A DNA stretch of 64,000 bases from Luteitalea pratensis. Its GTDB lineage: Bacteria; Acidobacteriota; Vicinamibacteria; Vicinamibacterales; Vicinamibacteraceae. Each line of letters begins with the position of its first letter. Position 1 is the stretch's first letter. The notes beneath the pieces were generated by a model, which saw only the letters and a program-made list of their open reading frames with translations, did no database searches and was not told the origin of the DNA. This document shows positions 16,858 to 25,036 of the stretch, in pieces. Made by a program: the position numbers and the translations under genes. Location: positions 4,251,001-4,315,000 of the forward strand of contig NZ_CP015136.1 of NCBI RefSeq assembly GCF_001618865.1, in the 5' to 3' direction.

Positions 16858-17346
16858 ATGGGCAGCGTCAACAAGGCGATTCTCGTCGGCAACCTCGGGC
16901 GGGATGCGGAACTGAAGTTCACGGGGAACGGCTTCGCGATTGCGCGGTTCAGCATCGCGACCACCGATCGTCGCAAGGACAGCAAGACCGGCGACTGGGT
17001 CGAGAAGACCGAGTGGCACCGTATCGTCCTGCTCGGCAAGCAGGCCGAGTCGCTGCAGGACTACCTGAAGAAGGGCAAGCAGATCTACGTCGAGGGTCGG
17101 ATCGAGACGCGATCCTGGGACGACAAGGACGGCCAGAAGCGGTACACCACCGAGATCGTGGCCGACCGGATCCAGTTGCTGGGTGGCGGCGGCGGCGGTC
17201 GCGGTGGTGGCGGCGGCACCCGCGGCGAGGACGACTACGATTACGGCGGCGGAGCGGCTCCGGCCGGCGGCACCGGTAGCGGTGGTGGCGGCGGCTTCGA
17301 CCCGACGGGTGGCGGCGGCGAAGGCGACGACGACATACCGTTCTGA
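16858..17346 (+). CDS. ssb: Single-stranded DNA-binding protein
   Basis: A 162-residue SSB. The OB-fold spans about residues 1-105, starting MGSVNKAILVGNLGRDAELK and including EWHRIVLLGKQAE and IYVEGRIETRSW. A glycine-rich flexible tail follows (long GGGG runs from about 105 to 150), and the acidic tip DDDIPF matches the interaction peptide that recruits replication and repair proteins. It binds single-stranded DNA as a tetramer. Two leader hairpins precede it, and a very long inverted repeat follows its stop. Confidence 0.96.
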   Translation: MGSVNKAILVGNLGRDAELKFTGNGFAIARFSIATTDRRKDSKTGDWVEKTEWHRIVLLGKQAESLQDYLKKGKQIYVEGRIETRSWDDKDGQKRYTTEIVADRIQLLGGGGGGRGGGGGTRGEDDYDYGGGAAPAGGTGSGGGGGFDPTGGGGEGDDDIPF

Positions 17347-17348
17347 GC

Positions 17349-17451
17349 GCGCCTCAGAAAATGCCGGAATGCCGAATGCTGGAATGTCGAGATCAGACCT
17401 CACCGCTCTCGACATTTCGGCATTTTCAGCATTGCAGCATTTCTGAGGCGC
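17349..17451. repeat. Long imperfect inverted repeat after ssb
   Basis: Arms of about 44 bp (17349-17392 and 17407-17451) face each other across a 14-bp loop. The outer 12 bp are perfect (gcgcctcagaaa with tttctgaggcgc), the inner 10 bp are perfect (aatgtcgaga with tctcgacatt), and the middle is made of repeated GAATGC/GCATT words with small mismatches. It lies between ssb and the aldo/keto reductase, both on the plus strand. As RNA it would be a very stable terminator or processing site. Confidence 0.65.
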
Positions 17452-17481
17452 CGCCCGCGGCGGTGAGCCTCCCCTCCCCCA

Positions 17482-18465
17482 ATGCAGCTTCGTGAGTTCG
17501 GGTCCACCGGCGTGTCGGTCTCCCCCGTCGCCTTCGGCGCGATGCGGATCACCGCCGACAGTGGTGGCACGTCGTCGGCGCTGCTGCATGCCCTCGAGCG
17601 CGGCGTCTCGATGATCGACACCGCCAGAAATTACGGAGAGAGCGAAGCCATCGTCGGGCAAACGTTGCGGGAGTGGCGCGGGCCGCGACCGTTGGTCGCC
17701 ACGAAGGTGAAGCCGAAGGACGTCAGCAACTGGCGCTTCTACGTGCCGATGTCGGAGCAGTTCACGCGAGCCAGCATCGTCGACTCCGTGGAGACCAGCC
17801 TGCGCACGCTCGGACTCGAGTGCATCGACCTCCTCCAGATCCATCAGTGGTACTACCGCTGGAGTCACGAGACCGAATGGCTCGAGGCGCTGGATGCGCT
17901 GCGCGCCTCCGGCAAGGTCCGCTTCATCGGCGTGAGCGCGCAGGACCACGAGCATGACGGCGTCCTCAGGCTCGTGGACGACCGCGTGGTCGACGCCGTG
18001 CAGGTCGTGTTGAACGCGTTCGAGTCGCGCCCCTTCGTCAGCGTCGTGCCATTGGCCGAGGCACGAGGCGTCGGCGTGATTGCCCGCTGCGTCTTCGATC
18101 ACTCCGCCGCACTCGCCGGCGTGGCGACCCGCGAGTCCCTCGCGCACGACGTCAAGTTGTCCAATGCCTCGCCGGAGATCGTCACGGAATACCTGCGTCG
18201 CATCGATCGTCTCCGGGATGAGGCGACTGCTCACGCGATGACCCTGGTGCAACTGTCGGTACGCTTCGCCCTGTCGCGTCCAGGCGTGTCGACAATCGCC
18301 GTCTCGTCGGCCACGCCCGGGCAGGTGGACGACGTCGTCGCGGCCGCGGAGCGGGGCCCGCTACCCTGGGCGCTCTTCGACCGCATCTGTCGCGAGCATG
18401 TCTGGGTGAAGAACTTCTACTACTTCAGCAAGGCCACGGTCGATGGGCAACCGATGCGCCCATAG
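17482..18465 (+). CDS. Aldo/keto reductase
   Basis: A 327-residue NADPH-dependent oxidoreductase of the AKR superfamily with a TIM-barrel fold. The N-terminus MQLREFGSTGVSVSPVAFGA is family-typical. The catalytic tetrad is visible as Asp and Tyr in MIDTARNYGESE, Lys in LVATKVKP and His in LLQIHQW. The C-terminal cofactor region contains ALSRPGVSTIAVSSATPGQV. Substrate cannot be read; close relatives are annotated as general carbonyl or sugar reductases. It is the last plus-strand gene before the minus-strand PTS genes, and its stop faces that of ptsI 34 bp away. Confidence 0.88.
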   Translation: MQLREFGSTGVSVSPVAFGAMRITADSGGTSSALLHALERGVSMIDTARNYGESEAIVGQTLREWRGPRPLVATKVKPKDVSNWRFYVPMSEQFTRASIVDSVETSLRTLGLECIDLLQIHQWYYRWSHETEWLEALDALRASGKVRFIGVSAQDHEHDGVLRLVDDRVVDAVQVVLNAFESRPFVSVVPLAEARGVGVIARCVFDHSAALAGVATRESLAHDVKLSNASPEIVTEYLRRIDRLRDEATAHAMTLVQLSVRFALSRPGVSTIAVSSATPGQVDDVVAAAERGPLPWALFDRICREHVWVKNFYYFSKATVDGQPMRP

Positions 18466-18499
18466 GCGGCCCTCGTCATACGGCCAGCGGCCCTGGTGG

Positions 18500-20185
18500 T
18501 TACGTCGTCGGAACGATGACGTCGCCTTCGTACAGAGCGTGTAACGCCGTGTCCCTGGCGTCGGCGATGCTGCATTGGCGCACGGCTTCGCGCGCCTGCC
18601 GCAGGGACGTCGCGGCCATGCTGAACTCCCGTAAGCCGAGACCGATCAGGACGCGCAGCAACGCCGCATCCGACGCCATCTCGCCGCAGACGGCGACGCG
18701 ACGCCCGTGACGACGCGCTCCCCGCAGCACCATCCGGATCAACTTGAGGACGGCCGGATGCTTCGGGTCGTAGAGATGCTGCACCCGCACGTCGCTGCGA
18801 TCGGCGGCCAGCGTGTATTGGGTCAGGTCGTTCGTCCCGATGCTGAGGAACGCCGCGTGACGGGCCAGGCGCTCGGCATCGAGGGCTGCGGCCGGCACTT
18901 CGACCATCGCGCCGGCTGGAGGGGCCGGAAGACCGAGCCTCTCGGCTTGCGCCTGCAGCATCGCGGTGGCGCGCGAGACCTCGTCGGCGCTGGTCACGAA
19001 CGGAAACATCACGCGCAGGTTGCGCCCCTGCCCGGCGCGAACGAGCGCGCGGAGCTGGCGCTCGAGCAGTTCCGGCCGCGCGAGCCCGAGGCGCAGGCCG
19101 CGCATGCCGAGCCGTTCCCGGGGTTCGACGTCGAGCAGCTCCGGGACACCCATCTCCTCCGGCGTGATGTCGAAGGTGCGGATCGTCACCTCGCGGTCGC
19201 CGGCGTGCTCGAGGATGGCGCGATACGCGTCGGCCTGGATCTGCTCGCTGACGTCGCCGATCGGCTGGCCGCCGAGCAGCAGTTCGGAGCGTACGAGCCC
19301 AAGGGCCTCGGCCCCCTCGCGCCACGCAAACTGCACGTCTTCCGGACGCTCGACGTTGGCGCACAGGCGAATGGGCGTCCCATCTGCCGTCAACGCCGGC
19401 CCGGAAATGGAGGGCTGCGGGAACGTGACCGACAGCAGGCGATGCCGCGCGGCTTCAACCACCGCTGGCGGCGGATCCACTGCGATGACACCGGAGGTGC
19501 CATCGACCAGCAGCACCGCCCCGGGGGGCACCATGCGCGTGGCTTCCTGCAGGCCCACCACCGCGGGAACCCCCATCGACCGTGCCAGGATCGCGGTGTG
19601 CGCCGTGCGCGTGCCGGCATCGGTTGCGAGCGCGGCAAGGCGGGACCAGTCGAGTTGGGCCGCGACGGAGACGGGCAGGTCGTCAGCGACGAACACGCAA
19701 GGCTCCGCGAATCGCGCGAGCTGCGCATTCAGCCAGTTGGCGTCGCTGTCGTCACGTTGCAGGTTGGCGCGCACGCGACCGAGGACGTCGTTGAGGTCAC
19801 CGTGCCGCTCCTGGAGGTAGGGGTCCTCGATCGCGCGCAGCCGCTGCATCAGTTCTTCGCCGGCTTCGACGACGGCCCACTCCGCGTTGACGTGGCGGGT
19901 GCGGATCAGGGCATCGGCGCGTTCGCGCAGGAGCGGGTCCGAGAGCATCAACAACTGCACATCGAACATGCCCGCGAGTTCAGCGCCAAGGACATGGCGC
20001 GTGCGCCCGCGAATGTCCTCCAGCTGCGCCCGCGTGCGATCGGAGGCCGCCGCGAGCCTGCCCTGCTCGCTCGCAACGTCCTCGCTGGCAATGCGATAGC
20101 GCACGTCGTGGGCGCGCAGGCGCACCACCACTGCCGGACCAATGGCCTCGCCCGGTGCGACTGCGACTCCGATGAGCATCAGCAC
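18500..20185 (-). CDS. ptsI: PTS enzyme I (phosphoenolpyruvate-protein phosphotransferase)
   Basis: A 561-residue enzyme that autophosphorylates from PEP and passes the phosphate to HPr. The N-terminal HPr-binding and swivelling domain has the active-site His in DAGTRTAHTAILARS. The PEP-binding barrel has LGLVRSELLL, RTFDITPEEMG, VMFPFVTSADEV, FLSIGTNDLTQY and CGEMASD, the last containing the conserved Cys. It is slightly shorter than typical 570-575 residue EI proteins. It follows ptsH by one base and is the terminal gene of the 17-kb minus-strand run. No EIIB or EIIC permease accompanies it, so it probably serves regulation. Confidence 0.94.
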   Translation of the reverse strand: MLMLIGVAVAPGEAIGPAVVVRLRAHDVRYRIASEDVASEQGRLAAASDRTRAQLEDIRGRTRHVLGAELAGMFDVQLLMLSDPLLRERADALIRTRHVNAEWAVVEAGEELMQRLRAIEDPYLQERHGDLNDVLGRVRANLQRDDSDANWLNAQLARFAEPCVFVADDLPVSVAAQLDWSRLAALATDAGTRTAHTAILARSMGVPAVVGLQEATRMVPPGAVLLVDGTSGVIAVDPPPAVVEAARHRLLSVTFPQPSISGPALTADGTPIRLCANVERPEDVQFAWREGAEALGLVRSELLLGGQPIGDVSEQIQADAYRAILEHAGDREVTIRTFDITPEEMGVPELLDVEPRERLGMRGLRLGLARPELLERQLRALVRAGQGRNLRVMFPFVTSADEVSRATAMLQAQAERLGLPAPPAGAMVEVPAAALDAERLARHAAFLSIGTNDLTQYTLAADRSDVRVQHLYDPKHPAVLKLIRMVLRGARRHGRRVAVCGEMASDAALLRVLIGLGLREFSMAATSLRQAREAVRQCSIADARDTALHALYEGDVIVPTT

Positions 20186-20186
20186 G

Positions 20187-20453
20187 TCACGACTCCCCGA
20201 ACCCCTCGGCCACGAGCGCCGCCAGCGACTCGACCGCGTGTTCCGCGTCCACGCCCTCGGCGCGAATCACGATCGTGGATCCACTGGCCGCCCCGAGCAG
20301 GAGCAGGCCGAGGATGCTCTTGCCGTCCAGTTCGCGCGCCCCTCGCGCCACCCGCACCGTCGCCGCATGCTGGGACGCCAGCCGCACGAACTTGGCGGCC
20401 GCCCGCGCATGCAGGCCGAGCCGGTTCACGATCGTCACCTCTCGCGTCACCAT
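20187..20453 (-). CDS. ptsH: Phosphocarrier protein HPr
   Basis: An 88-residue HPr. The catalytic His is residue 15 in NRLGLHARAAAKFV, and a regulatory Ser at position 46 sits in GKSILGLLLL, as needed for HPr kinase. Both sites are intact, matching the hprK gene nearby. The protein lies between the EIIA-Man gene (4 bp upstream) and ptsI. It would carry phosphate from PtsI to the EIIA and be switched off by Ser46 phosphorylation. Confidence 0.95.
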   Translation of the reverse strand: MVTREVTIVNRLGLHARAAAKFVRLASQHAATVRVARGARELDGKSILGLLLLGAASGSTIVIRAEGVDAEHAVESLAALVAEGFGES

Positions 20454-20457
20454 TCGC

Positions 20458-20892
20458 TTACGAACCGGCGTCGGGCCGCATCAGGTCCGAGGCGACGCGA
20501 ATGGCCTCGCGTGCATGCTCGCGCACCTGGCGAGCGATGCCGAGCAGGCCCGCGTTGCTGCGATCGAGGCCGGCCAGCTTGACGAGCATCGGCAGGTTGA
20601 CGCCGGTGATCAATTCCACCTGGTCGTCCTCGAGGAAGGTGATGCCGAGGTTGCTCGGCGTCCCCCCGAACATGTCGGTCAGGATGAGCACGCCCGACGG
20701 GCCGTGCACGCGGGCGACGGCGGCGGCGATCTGATCGCGCGCGGCGTTCGGATCATCGTGCCAGCCGAGCGCGACTGCCTCGAAGCGCACGAGTTCGCCG
20801 GCAATCATCTCCGCCGCGTTGACGAGTTCGTGCGCCAGTTGGCCGTGCGTCACCACGACCACGCCGAGCCGCTGTTGGTCCGAGTCGGTCAT
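20458..20892 (-). CDS. PTS EIIA component, mannose family
   Basis: A 144-residue EIIA of the mannose/fructose/sorbose family. The phosphorylatable His is residue 16 in LGVVVVTHGQLAHELV. ILTDMFGGTPSNL is the family hallmark, and EDDQVELITGVNLPMLVKL completes the fold. ATG at 20892 starts the family domain, while the open frame upstream is intergenic repeat sequence. In several proteobacteria a lone EIIA-Man next to hprK, rapZ, ptsH and ptsI acts as a regulatory phosphate acceptor; the same is likely here because EIIB and EIIC are missing. Confidence 0.92.
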   Translation of the reverse strand: MTDSDQQRLGVVVVTHGQLAHELVNAAEMIAGELVRFEAVALGWHDDPNAARDQIAAAVARVHGPSGVLILTDMFGGTPSNLGITFLEDDQVELITGVNLPMLVKLAGLDRSNAGLLGIARQVREHAREAIRVASDLMRPDAGS

Positions 20893-20906
20893 TGTCACTT
20901 CCAGAA

Positions 20907-21072
20907 GCCTGCAGCCTACTGCCTGCGGCCTCCAATGGCCTGCAAGCCTACCGCCTACAGCCTGCAACTGAAGCCAAACGCACTCTGTCGGCCACCACCC
21001 GGCCTTGCCAGGTTTCAGCGGCCGCTGCCATCGCTGGCTGTTGCCGTAGGCTGCAGGCCGCAGGCCGCAGCC
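20907..21072. repeat. Inverted word-repeat island between rapZ and the EIIA gene
   Basis: The 185-bp gap 20893-21077 lies inside the PTS gene run. Words such as gcctgcagcctac, gcctgcggcc and gcctacagcc fill 20907-20970. The 13-mer gcctgcagcctac (20907-20919) recurs inverted at 21046-21058 (gtaggctgcaggc), followed by ggccgcaggccgcagcc. The two ends can pair across the gap. It may attenuate or process the transcript between rapZ and the phosphotransfer genes. No ORF was found. Confidence 0.55.
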
Positions 21073-21077
21073 CGTTC

Positions 21078-21944
21078 CTATTCCTGCGCAATGTCGCGAT
21101 GCCTCACGCGCAGACGGATGCCCGGCACCGACGCCATGCGCCGCTTCAATTCCTCGGCGATCGCCACCGAGCGGTGCTTGCCGCCGGTGCACCCGATCGC
21201 CACGGTCACGTAACTCTTGCCTTCCTCGGCGTACCGTGGCAGCAGGAAGGCCAGCAGGTCGCCGACACGCTCGAGGAACGTCGCGTAGTCGTCGTACTGC
21301 TCGAGGAACGCACGGACCTCGGCATCACGGCCCGTGTGCGGACGCAGTTCCGGCACGAAATGCGGATTGGGCAGGAACCGCGCGTCGAACACGAGGTCCG
21401 CGTCGAGCGGGACGCCGTGCTTGAAGCCGAAGCTCAGGAACGTGACCACCGGACCGGCACTCGTGCCACGGTCACGTGACGCCGCCATGAACGCGTGCCG
21501 CAACTCGTGCACCGTCATGTCGGTCGTATCGATGATCTGGTCGGCCATCTCCCGGATCGGCGTGAGCTGCTCGCGCTCGACGCGGATGCCCTCGCTGACC
21601 GACTGGTGCTCGGCGAGCGGGTGCGGCCGCCGGGTCTCGCTGAACCGCCGCACCAGCGCGGCGTCAGATGCATCGAGGAAGATGAGCCTTGGATCAAGGC
21701 CCGGCATCGTGCGCAGCGACTGGTACGTGTCCGGGAACGCCTTGAGCAGCGACCGTTCACGGATGTCGACGACGACGGCGGCGCGGGTGATCTCGCCGCC
21801 GGTGCGCAGGGTCAGCTCGGCAAAGGTCGGGATCAGCGCGACGGGCAGATTGTCGACGCAGAAGTAGCCCAGGTCCTCGAGCGCGCGAATCGCCTGCGTC
21901 TTGCCCGAACCCGACAATCCGGTGAGCACGATGAAGCGGCTCAT
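21078..21944 (-). CDS. rapZ: RNase adapter RapZ (YvcJ-type NTPase)
   Basis: A 288-residue P-loop protein. Walker A is TGLSGSGKTQAIRALEDLG at residues 8-15 onward, and Walker B-like VVVDIRER follows. The C-terminal RNA-binding domain shows FGFKHGVP, DLVFDARFLPNPH and GCTGGKHRSVAIAEEL, all family signatures. In Escherichia coli RapZ senses glucosamine-6-phosphate and directs RNase E to GlmZ; in other phyla only NTP binding is established. ATG at 21944 matches the family start. Another ATG at 21998 overlaps the hprK stop as ATGA and would add 18 residues. Confidence 0.93.
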   Translation of the reverse strand: MSRFIVLTGLSGSGKTQAIRALEDLGYFCVDNLPVALIPTFAELTLRTGGEITRAAVVVDIRERSLLKAFPDTYQSLRTMPGLDPRLIFLDASDAALVRRFSETRRPHPLAEHQSVSEGIRVEREQLTPIREMADQIIDTTDMTVHELRHAFMAASRDRGTSAGPVVTFLSFGFKHGVPLDADLVFDARFLPNPHFVPELRPHTGRDAEVRAFLEQYDDYATFLERVGDLLAFLLPRYAEEGKSYVTVAIGCTGGKHRSVAIAEELKRRMASVPGIRLRVRHRDIAQE

Positions 21945-21994
21945 CGGCGCATGGCCCTCGGACGCGGGCCGTGGCGTGGCCGGTGCGCGCCGAC

Positions 21995-22960
21995 TCATGA
22001 TTCGCCTGCCTGCAGTTCCGCCTCGAGTCGTGCCGCGAGTCGCTGTGCCGCCGAGACGCCGCGGGCGAGCAGCAGGTGCCGCCGCGCGGCCACCTCCACC
22101 AGGATGCCGATGTTGCGGCCGGGCCCGACCGGCAGCGTCACAACGGGCACCTGCAACCCGAGCAACGGTTCGGTAGCCTCGTCGAGGCCGAGCCGCTCGT
22201 ACTCGGTGTGACTGTCCCACCGGACCAGCCGGACGATGAACTCGACCTGCATGCTCTGACGCGTCGACGCCACGCCGAACAGGTCCTGCACGTTCATGAT
22301 CCCGAGCCCGCGCACTTCCATGTGGTGGCGCGTGAGCGAGGGCGACGTGCCGCTCAACAGCGAGCCGCGCCTCGTGATCTCGACCGCGTCGTCGGCGACG
22401 AGGCGATGCCCGCGAACGACGAGGTCGAGGGCGCATTCGCTCTTGCCGATGCCACTCTCGCCGAGCAACATCACGCCGAGGCCAAGGATGTCGACGAGCA
22501 CGCCGTGCAGCGTGGTCATCGGCGCCAGCCCCTCTTCGAGGACACCGGTCAGCGCGACCAGCGTCTCCGACGTCAGCACACCGGTCGACAGCACGGGCAC
22601 GCCCCGTGCGTCGGCGACCTCCGCGAGGACGGGATCGATCGGCAGGCCCGCCGTCACCACCACGCATGGCAGCCCGGGGCGCAGTACCTCCCGAAGGCGC
22701 AGCAGCCGTTCCGCGGGATCGAGTCCGGCAAGGTACTGCACCTCGCTCCGGCCAAACAGCAGCACCCGGCCGTCTTCGAGGTACTGCGGCTGCCCGGTGA
22801 GCGCGAGGCCGGTCTTCTGCAGCGACACGCGCGTGATCGGTCGCGACAGTCCCGACGCGCCGGCGCGCAAGGCCAGGTCGCCGAGTGACGTCCCGGCGCA
22901 CCGCGCCAGGAGGTCACGGACGGTCAGGCTCGGTGCACCGGAATCGGGGGTGGCCACCAT
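21995..22960 (-). CDS. hprK: HPr kinase/phosphorylase
   Basis: A 321-residue bifunctional enzyme that phosphorylates HPr on Ser46 and reverses the reaction. The N-terminal domain (LTVRDLLARC to about 125) is the HprK MurF-like fold. The catalytic domain has Walker A LLGESGIGKSECALDL, the ADDAVEI loop and the HprK signature MEVRGLGIMNVQDLFG. The start ATG at 22960 is 14 bp past the hpf stop. The longer open frame upstream belongs to the hpf shadow. With HPr carrying Ser46, the pair looks functional. Confidence 0.94.
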   Translation of the reverse strand: MVATPDSGAPSLTVRDLLARCAGTSLGDLALRAGASGLSRPITRVSLQKTGLALTGQPQYLEDGRVLLFGRSEVQYLAGLDPAERLLRLREVLRPGLPCVVVTAGLPIDPVLAEVADARGVPVLSTGVLTSETLVALTGVLEEGLAPMTTLHGVLVDILGLGVMLLGESGIGKSECALDLVVRGHRLVADDAVEITRRGSLLSGTSPSLTRHHMEVRGLGIMNVQDLFGVASTRQSMQVEFIVRLVRWDSHTEYERLGLDEATEPLLGLQVPVVTLPVGPGRNIGILVEVAARRHLLLARGVSAAQRLAARLEAELQAGES

Positions 22961-22974
22961 CGGATCCGGTGTCG

Positions 22975-23544
22975 TCAGGCGTCGGGATCGACCAGACCGA
23001 TATGCCCGTCCCCGCGGCGCACCAGCACCTGCACGCGATCGAGCGTCGCATCGCGGAACACGAGCACGGCACCGGGCGCGGCATCGACGCGCAGGATCGC
23101 GTCTTCGAGTTGCATCGGCTTGGCGGTGGTGCGGCGGATGCGAATCACCCGCACCGCCGGCGCCACGGCGTCCACGGCCCTGCGTGACGCCCGCGGCGGC
23201 GGAGCCGGCGCGGGCGGCGCCTCGGCTGAAGCTATGGTGGTGGAGCGCCGCTTGCGCGCCTCCCACTTCCCCTTCACCTTGCTCGCCTGGTGCTCGACCT
23301 TGGTGATCGCGTCGATGACCGAGGCGCGGGCGTTTGTCGCTTCGCCATGGCCGCTGAAATCATGGTCGCCGCGCGTCGTGACGCGTACGTCGGCCTTGAC
23401 GCGATCCTTCTGGACCTGGAGCGCGATCTGGGCGGAGATGATGCTGCGATGGAGGAGTCGATCCAGCTTCTCGAGTCGACGCGTCACGACGAGCCGGAGG
23501 GCCGGAGTGATGGTCAGGTTGCGCCCGGTGAGCGCGAGCCGCAT
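22975..23544 (-). CDS. hpf: Long-form ribosome hibernation promoting factor
   Basis: A 189-residue protein with the N-terminal S30AE/YfiA domain (RLALTGRNLTITPALR, with VKADVRVTTRGDHDFSGHGE) and a C-terminal dimerisation domain (KPMQLEDAILRVDAA, VFRDATLDRVQVLVRRGDG). The two-domain layout means it would join two 70S ribosomes directly into 100S dimers, without Rmf. A Pro/Ala-rich linker separates the domains. ATG at 23544 has GGAAAGGA upstream. It lies between rpoN and hprK, the same neighbourhood as in proteobacteria. Confidence 0.93.
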   Translation of the reverse strand: MRLALTGRNLTITPALRLVVTRRLEKLDRLLHRSIISAQIALQVQKDRVKADVRVTTRGDHDFSGHGEATNARASVIDAITKVEHQASKVKGKWEARKRRSTTIASAEAPPAPAPPPRASRRAVDAVAPAVRVIRIRRTTAKPMQLEDAILRVDAAPGAVLVFRDATLDRVQVLVRRGDGHIGLVDPDA

Positions 23545-23563
23545 GAGGCGGTCCTTTCCCAGG

Positions 23564-25009
23564 TCAGTACAGGACCTTGCGCTGATTGGATGTAGGAATG
23601 CGAAGTTCCTCGCGGTACTTCGCGATGGTCCGACGCGCGAGCACGAGCCCCTCACGCTGCAGGATGCTCACGATCTTCGAGTCGCTGAGCGGCTTGCGGC
23701 CGTCCTCCGCCTCGATGATCTTGCGGATCCGCTGCTTGATCGTCACCGACGAGACGCTCTCCCCGAACGAGCTGCTGATGCCGCTGTGGAAGAAGTACTT
23801 CATCTCGAACACGCCCTGCGGCGTGTGCATGTACTTGTTGTTGACCACGCGGCTGACGGTGCTCTCGTGCATGCCGATGTCCTCGGCGACGTCGCGCAGC
23901 ACGAGCGGGCGCAGGTGTTCGATCCCGTGATCCAGGAACTCCTTCTGGAACTGGATGATGCTGTTGGCGACCTTGATGATCGTCTTCTGGCGCTGGTCGA
24001 CCGACTTGAGCAGCCACAGCGCCGAGCGGAACTTCTCCTTCACGTATGCACGCGTCTCGGCGGCCGATTCGTCGTGCTTGTTGTCGAGGAGGCGCTTGTA
24101 CACCGGGCTGATCCGCAGCTGCGGCAGACCGTCGTCGTTGAGGACGGCCACGTACTGGTCCTCGACCTTGACGATGTAGACGTCCGGCATCACGTACTGC
24201 GACGGTGCCGGATTGAAGCGGCTGCCGGGCTTGGGATCGAGATGGCGGATGACCTCGATGTGCTCCTTCAGCTGCTCGATGGGCATGCCCATCCGCTTGG
24301 AAATCTCCGGCACCTGGTGGTTCTGCAGCAGGCGCAGGTGCTCGCTGACGATCGTGTCGCAGGGCGTGTCGACGTGGCCGAGATACCGGAGCTGCAGCGT
24401 GAGGCATTCCTGCAGGTCGCGGGCGGCCACGCCGACCGGGTCGAGGTGCTGGAGGATGAGCAGCACCGTCTCGACCTGCGTCTGTGACCACGCCCCCATC
24501 TGGGCGAGCTCGTCGACCGACGCCATCAGGTAGCCGTCGTCATTGAGGTTGCCGATGATCGCCTCGCCGATCTCCCGCTGGTCGGCGGTGATGTCGGGGC
24601 GCATCGACAGCTGCCATAGCAAATGGTCGGCCAACGTACTGGAGGTCGAGAGCGTGTTCTCGATCGGTGGAAGTTCCTTGACTTCCACGGGCATCCGCGA
24701 TCGGTAGCCGCCGTCGTCCAGGTACTCGCCGAAGAAGTAGGCGTAGTCCTGATCGTCCCAGTTGGCGTCGGGCCGATCGGGCTTGGGCGGCTCGGGCGTC
24801 TCGGGCTCGGAGGTCTGGGCCTGAGGATCCACCGCCTGGATCTCTTCGGTGGGCACCTCCTCAAGCAACGGATTCTCGACAATTTCCTGATTCAGGAGCT
24901 CCGCGAGCTCGAGCGTCGTCATCGGCAGGAGCTTGATGGCCTGCTGCAACGATGGCGTCAGGACGAGCTTCTGCGAAAGGCGTGTCTGGAGCTTCTGGGT
25001 GATGGCCAT
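23564..25009 (-). CDS. rpoN: RNA polymerase sigma-54 factor
   Basis: A 481-residue alternative sigma factor. Region I is the glutamine/leucine-rich activator-binding segment (LSQKLVLTPSLQQAIKLLPM). An acidic region II (about 50-110) follows, then the core-binding domain (LDPVGVAARDLQECL) and the DNA-binding domain with VAEDIGMHESTVSRVVNNKY. The RpoN box near the C-terminus reads LARRTIAKYREEL, close to the consensus ARRTVAKYRE. It needs AAA+ activators, none of which is in the window. It starts 27 bp after lptB ends. Confidence 0.96.
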   Translation of the reverse strand: MAITQKLQTRLSQKLVLTPSLQQAIKLLPMTTLELAELLNQEIVENPLLEEVPTEEIQAVDPQAQTSEPETPEPPKPDRPDANWDDQDYAYFFGEYLDDGGYRSRMPVEVKELPPIENTLSTSSTLADHLLWQLSMRPDITADQREIGEAIIGNLNDDGYLMASVDELAQMGAWSQTQVETVLLILQHLDPVGVAARDLQECLTLQLRYLGHVDTPCDTIVSEHLRLLQNHQVPEISKRMGMPIEQLKEHIEVIRHLDPKPGSRFNPAPSQYVMPDVYIVKVEDQYVAVLNDDGLPQLRISPVYKRLLDNKHDESAAETRAYVKEKFRSALWLLKSVDQRQKTIIKVANSIIQFQKEFLDHGIEHLRPLVLRDVAEDIGMHESTVSRVVNNKYMHTPQGVFEMKYFFHSGISSSFGESVSSVTIKQRIRKIIEAEDGRKPLSDSKIVSILQREGLVLARRTIAKYREELRIPTSNQRKVLY

Positions 25010-25036
25010 GGTCTGGGCTACAAGTCGTCGGAGATC

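Noticed and set aside
21078-22901. 607-codon frame as an extended RapZ
   Set aside because: Residues before the RapZ start are Arg/Ala-rich shadow of hprK. The family start MSRFIVLTGLSGSGKT is at 21944.
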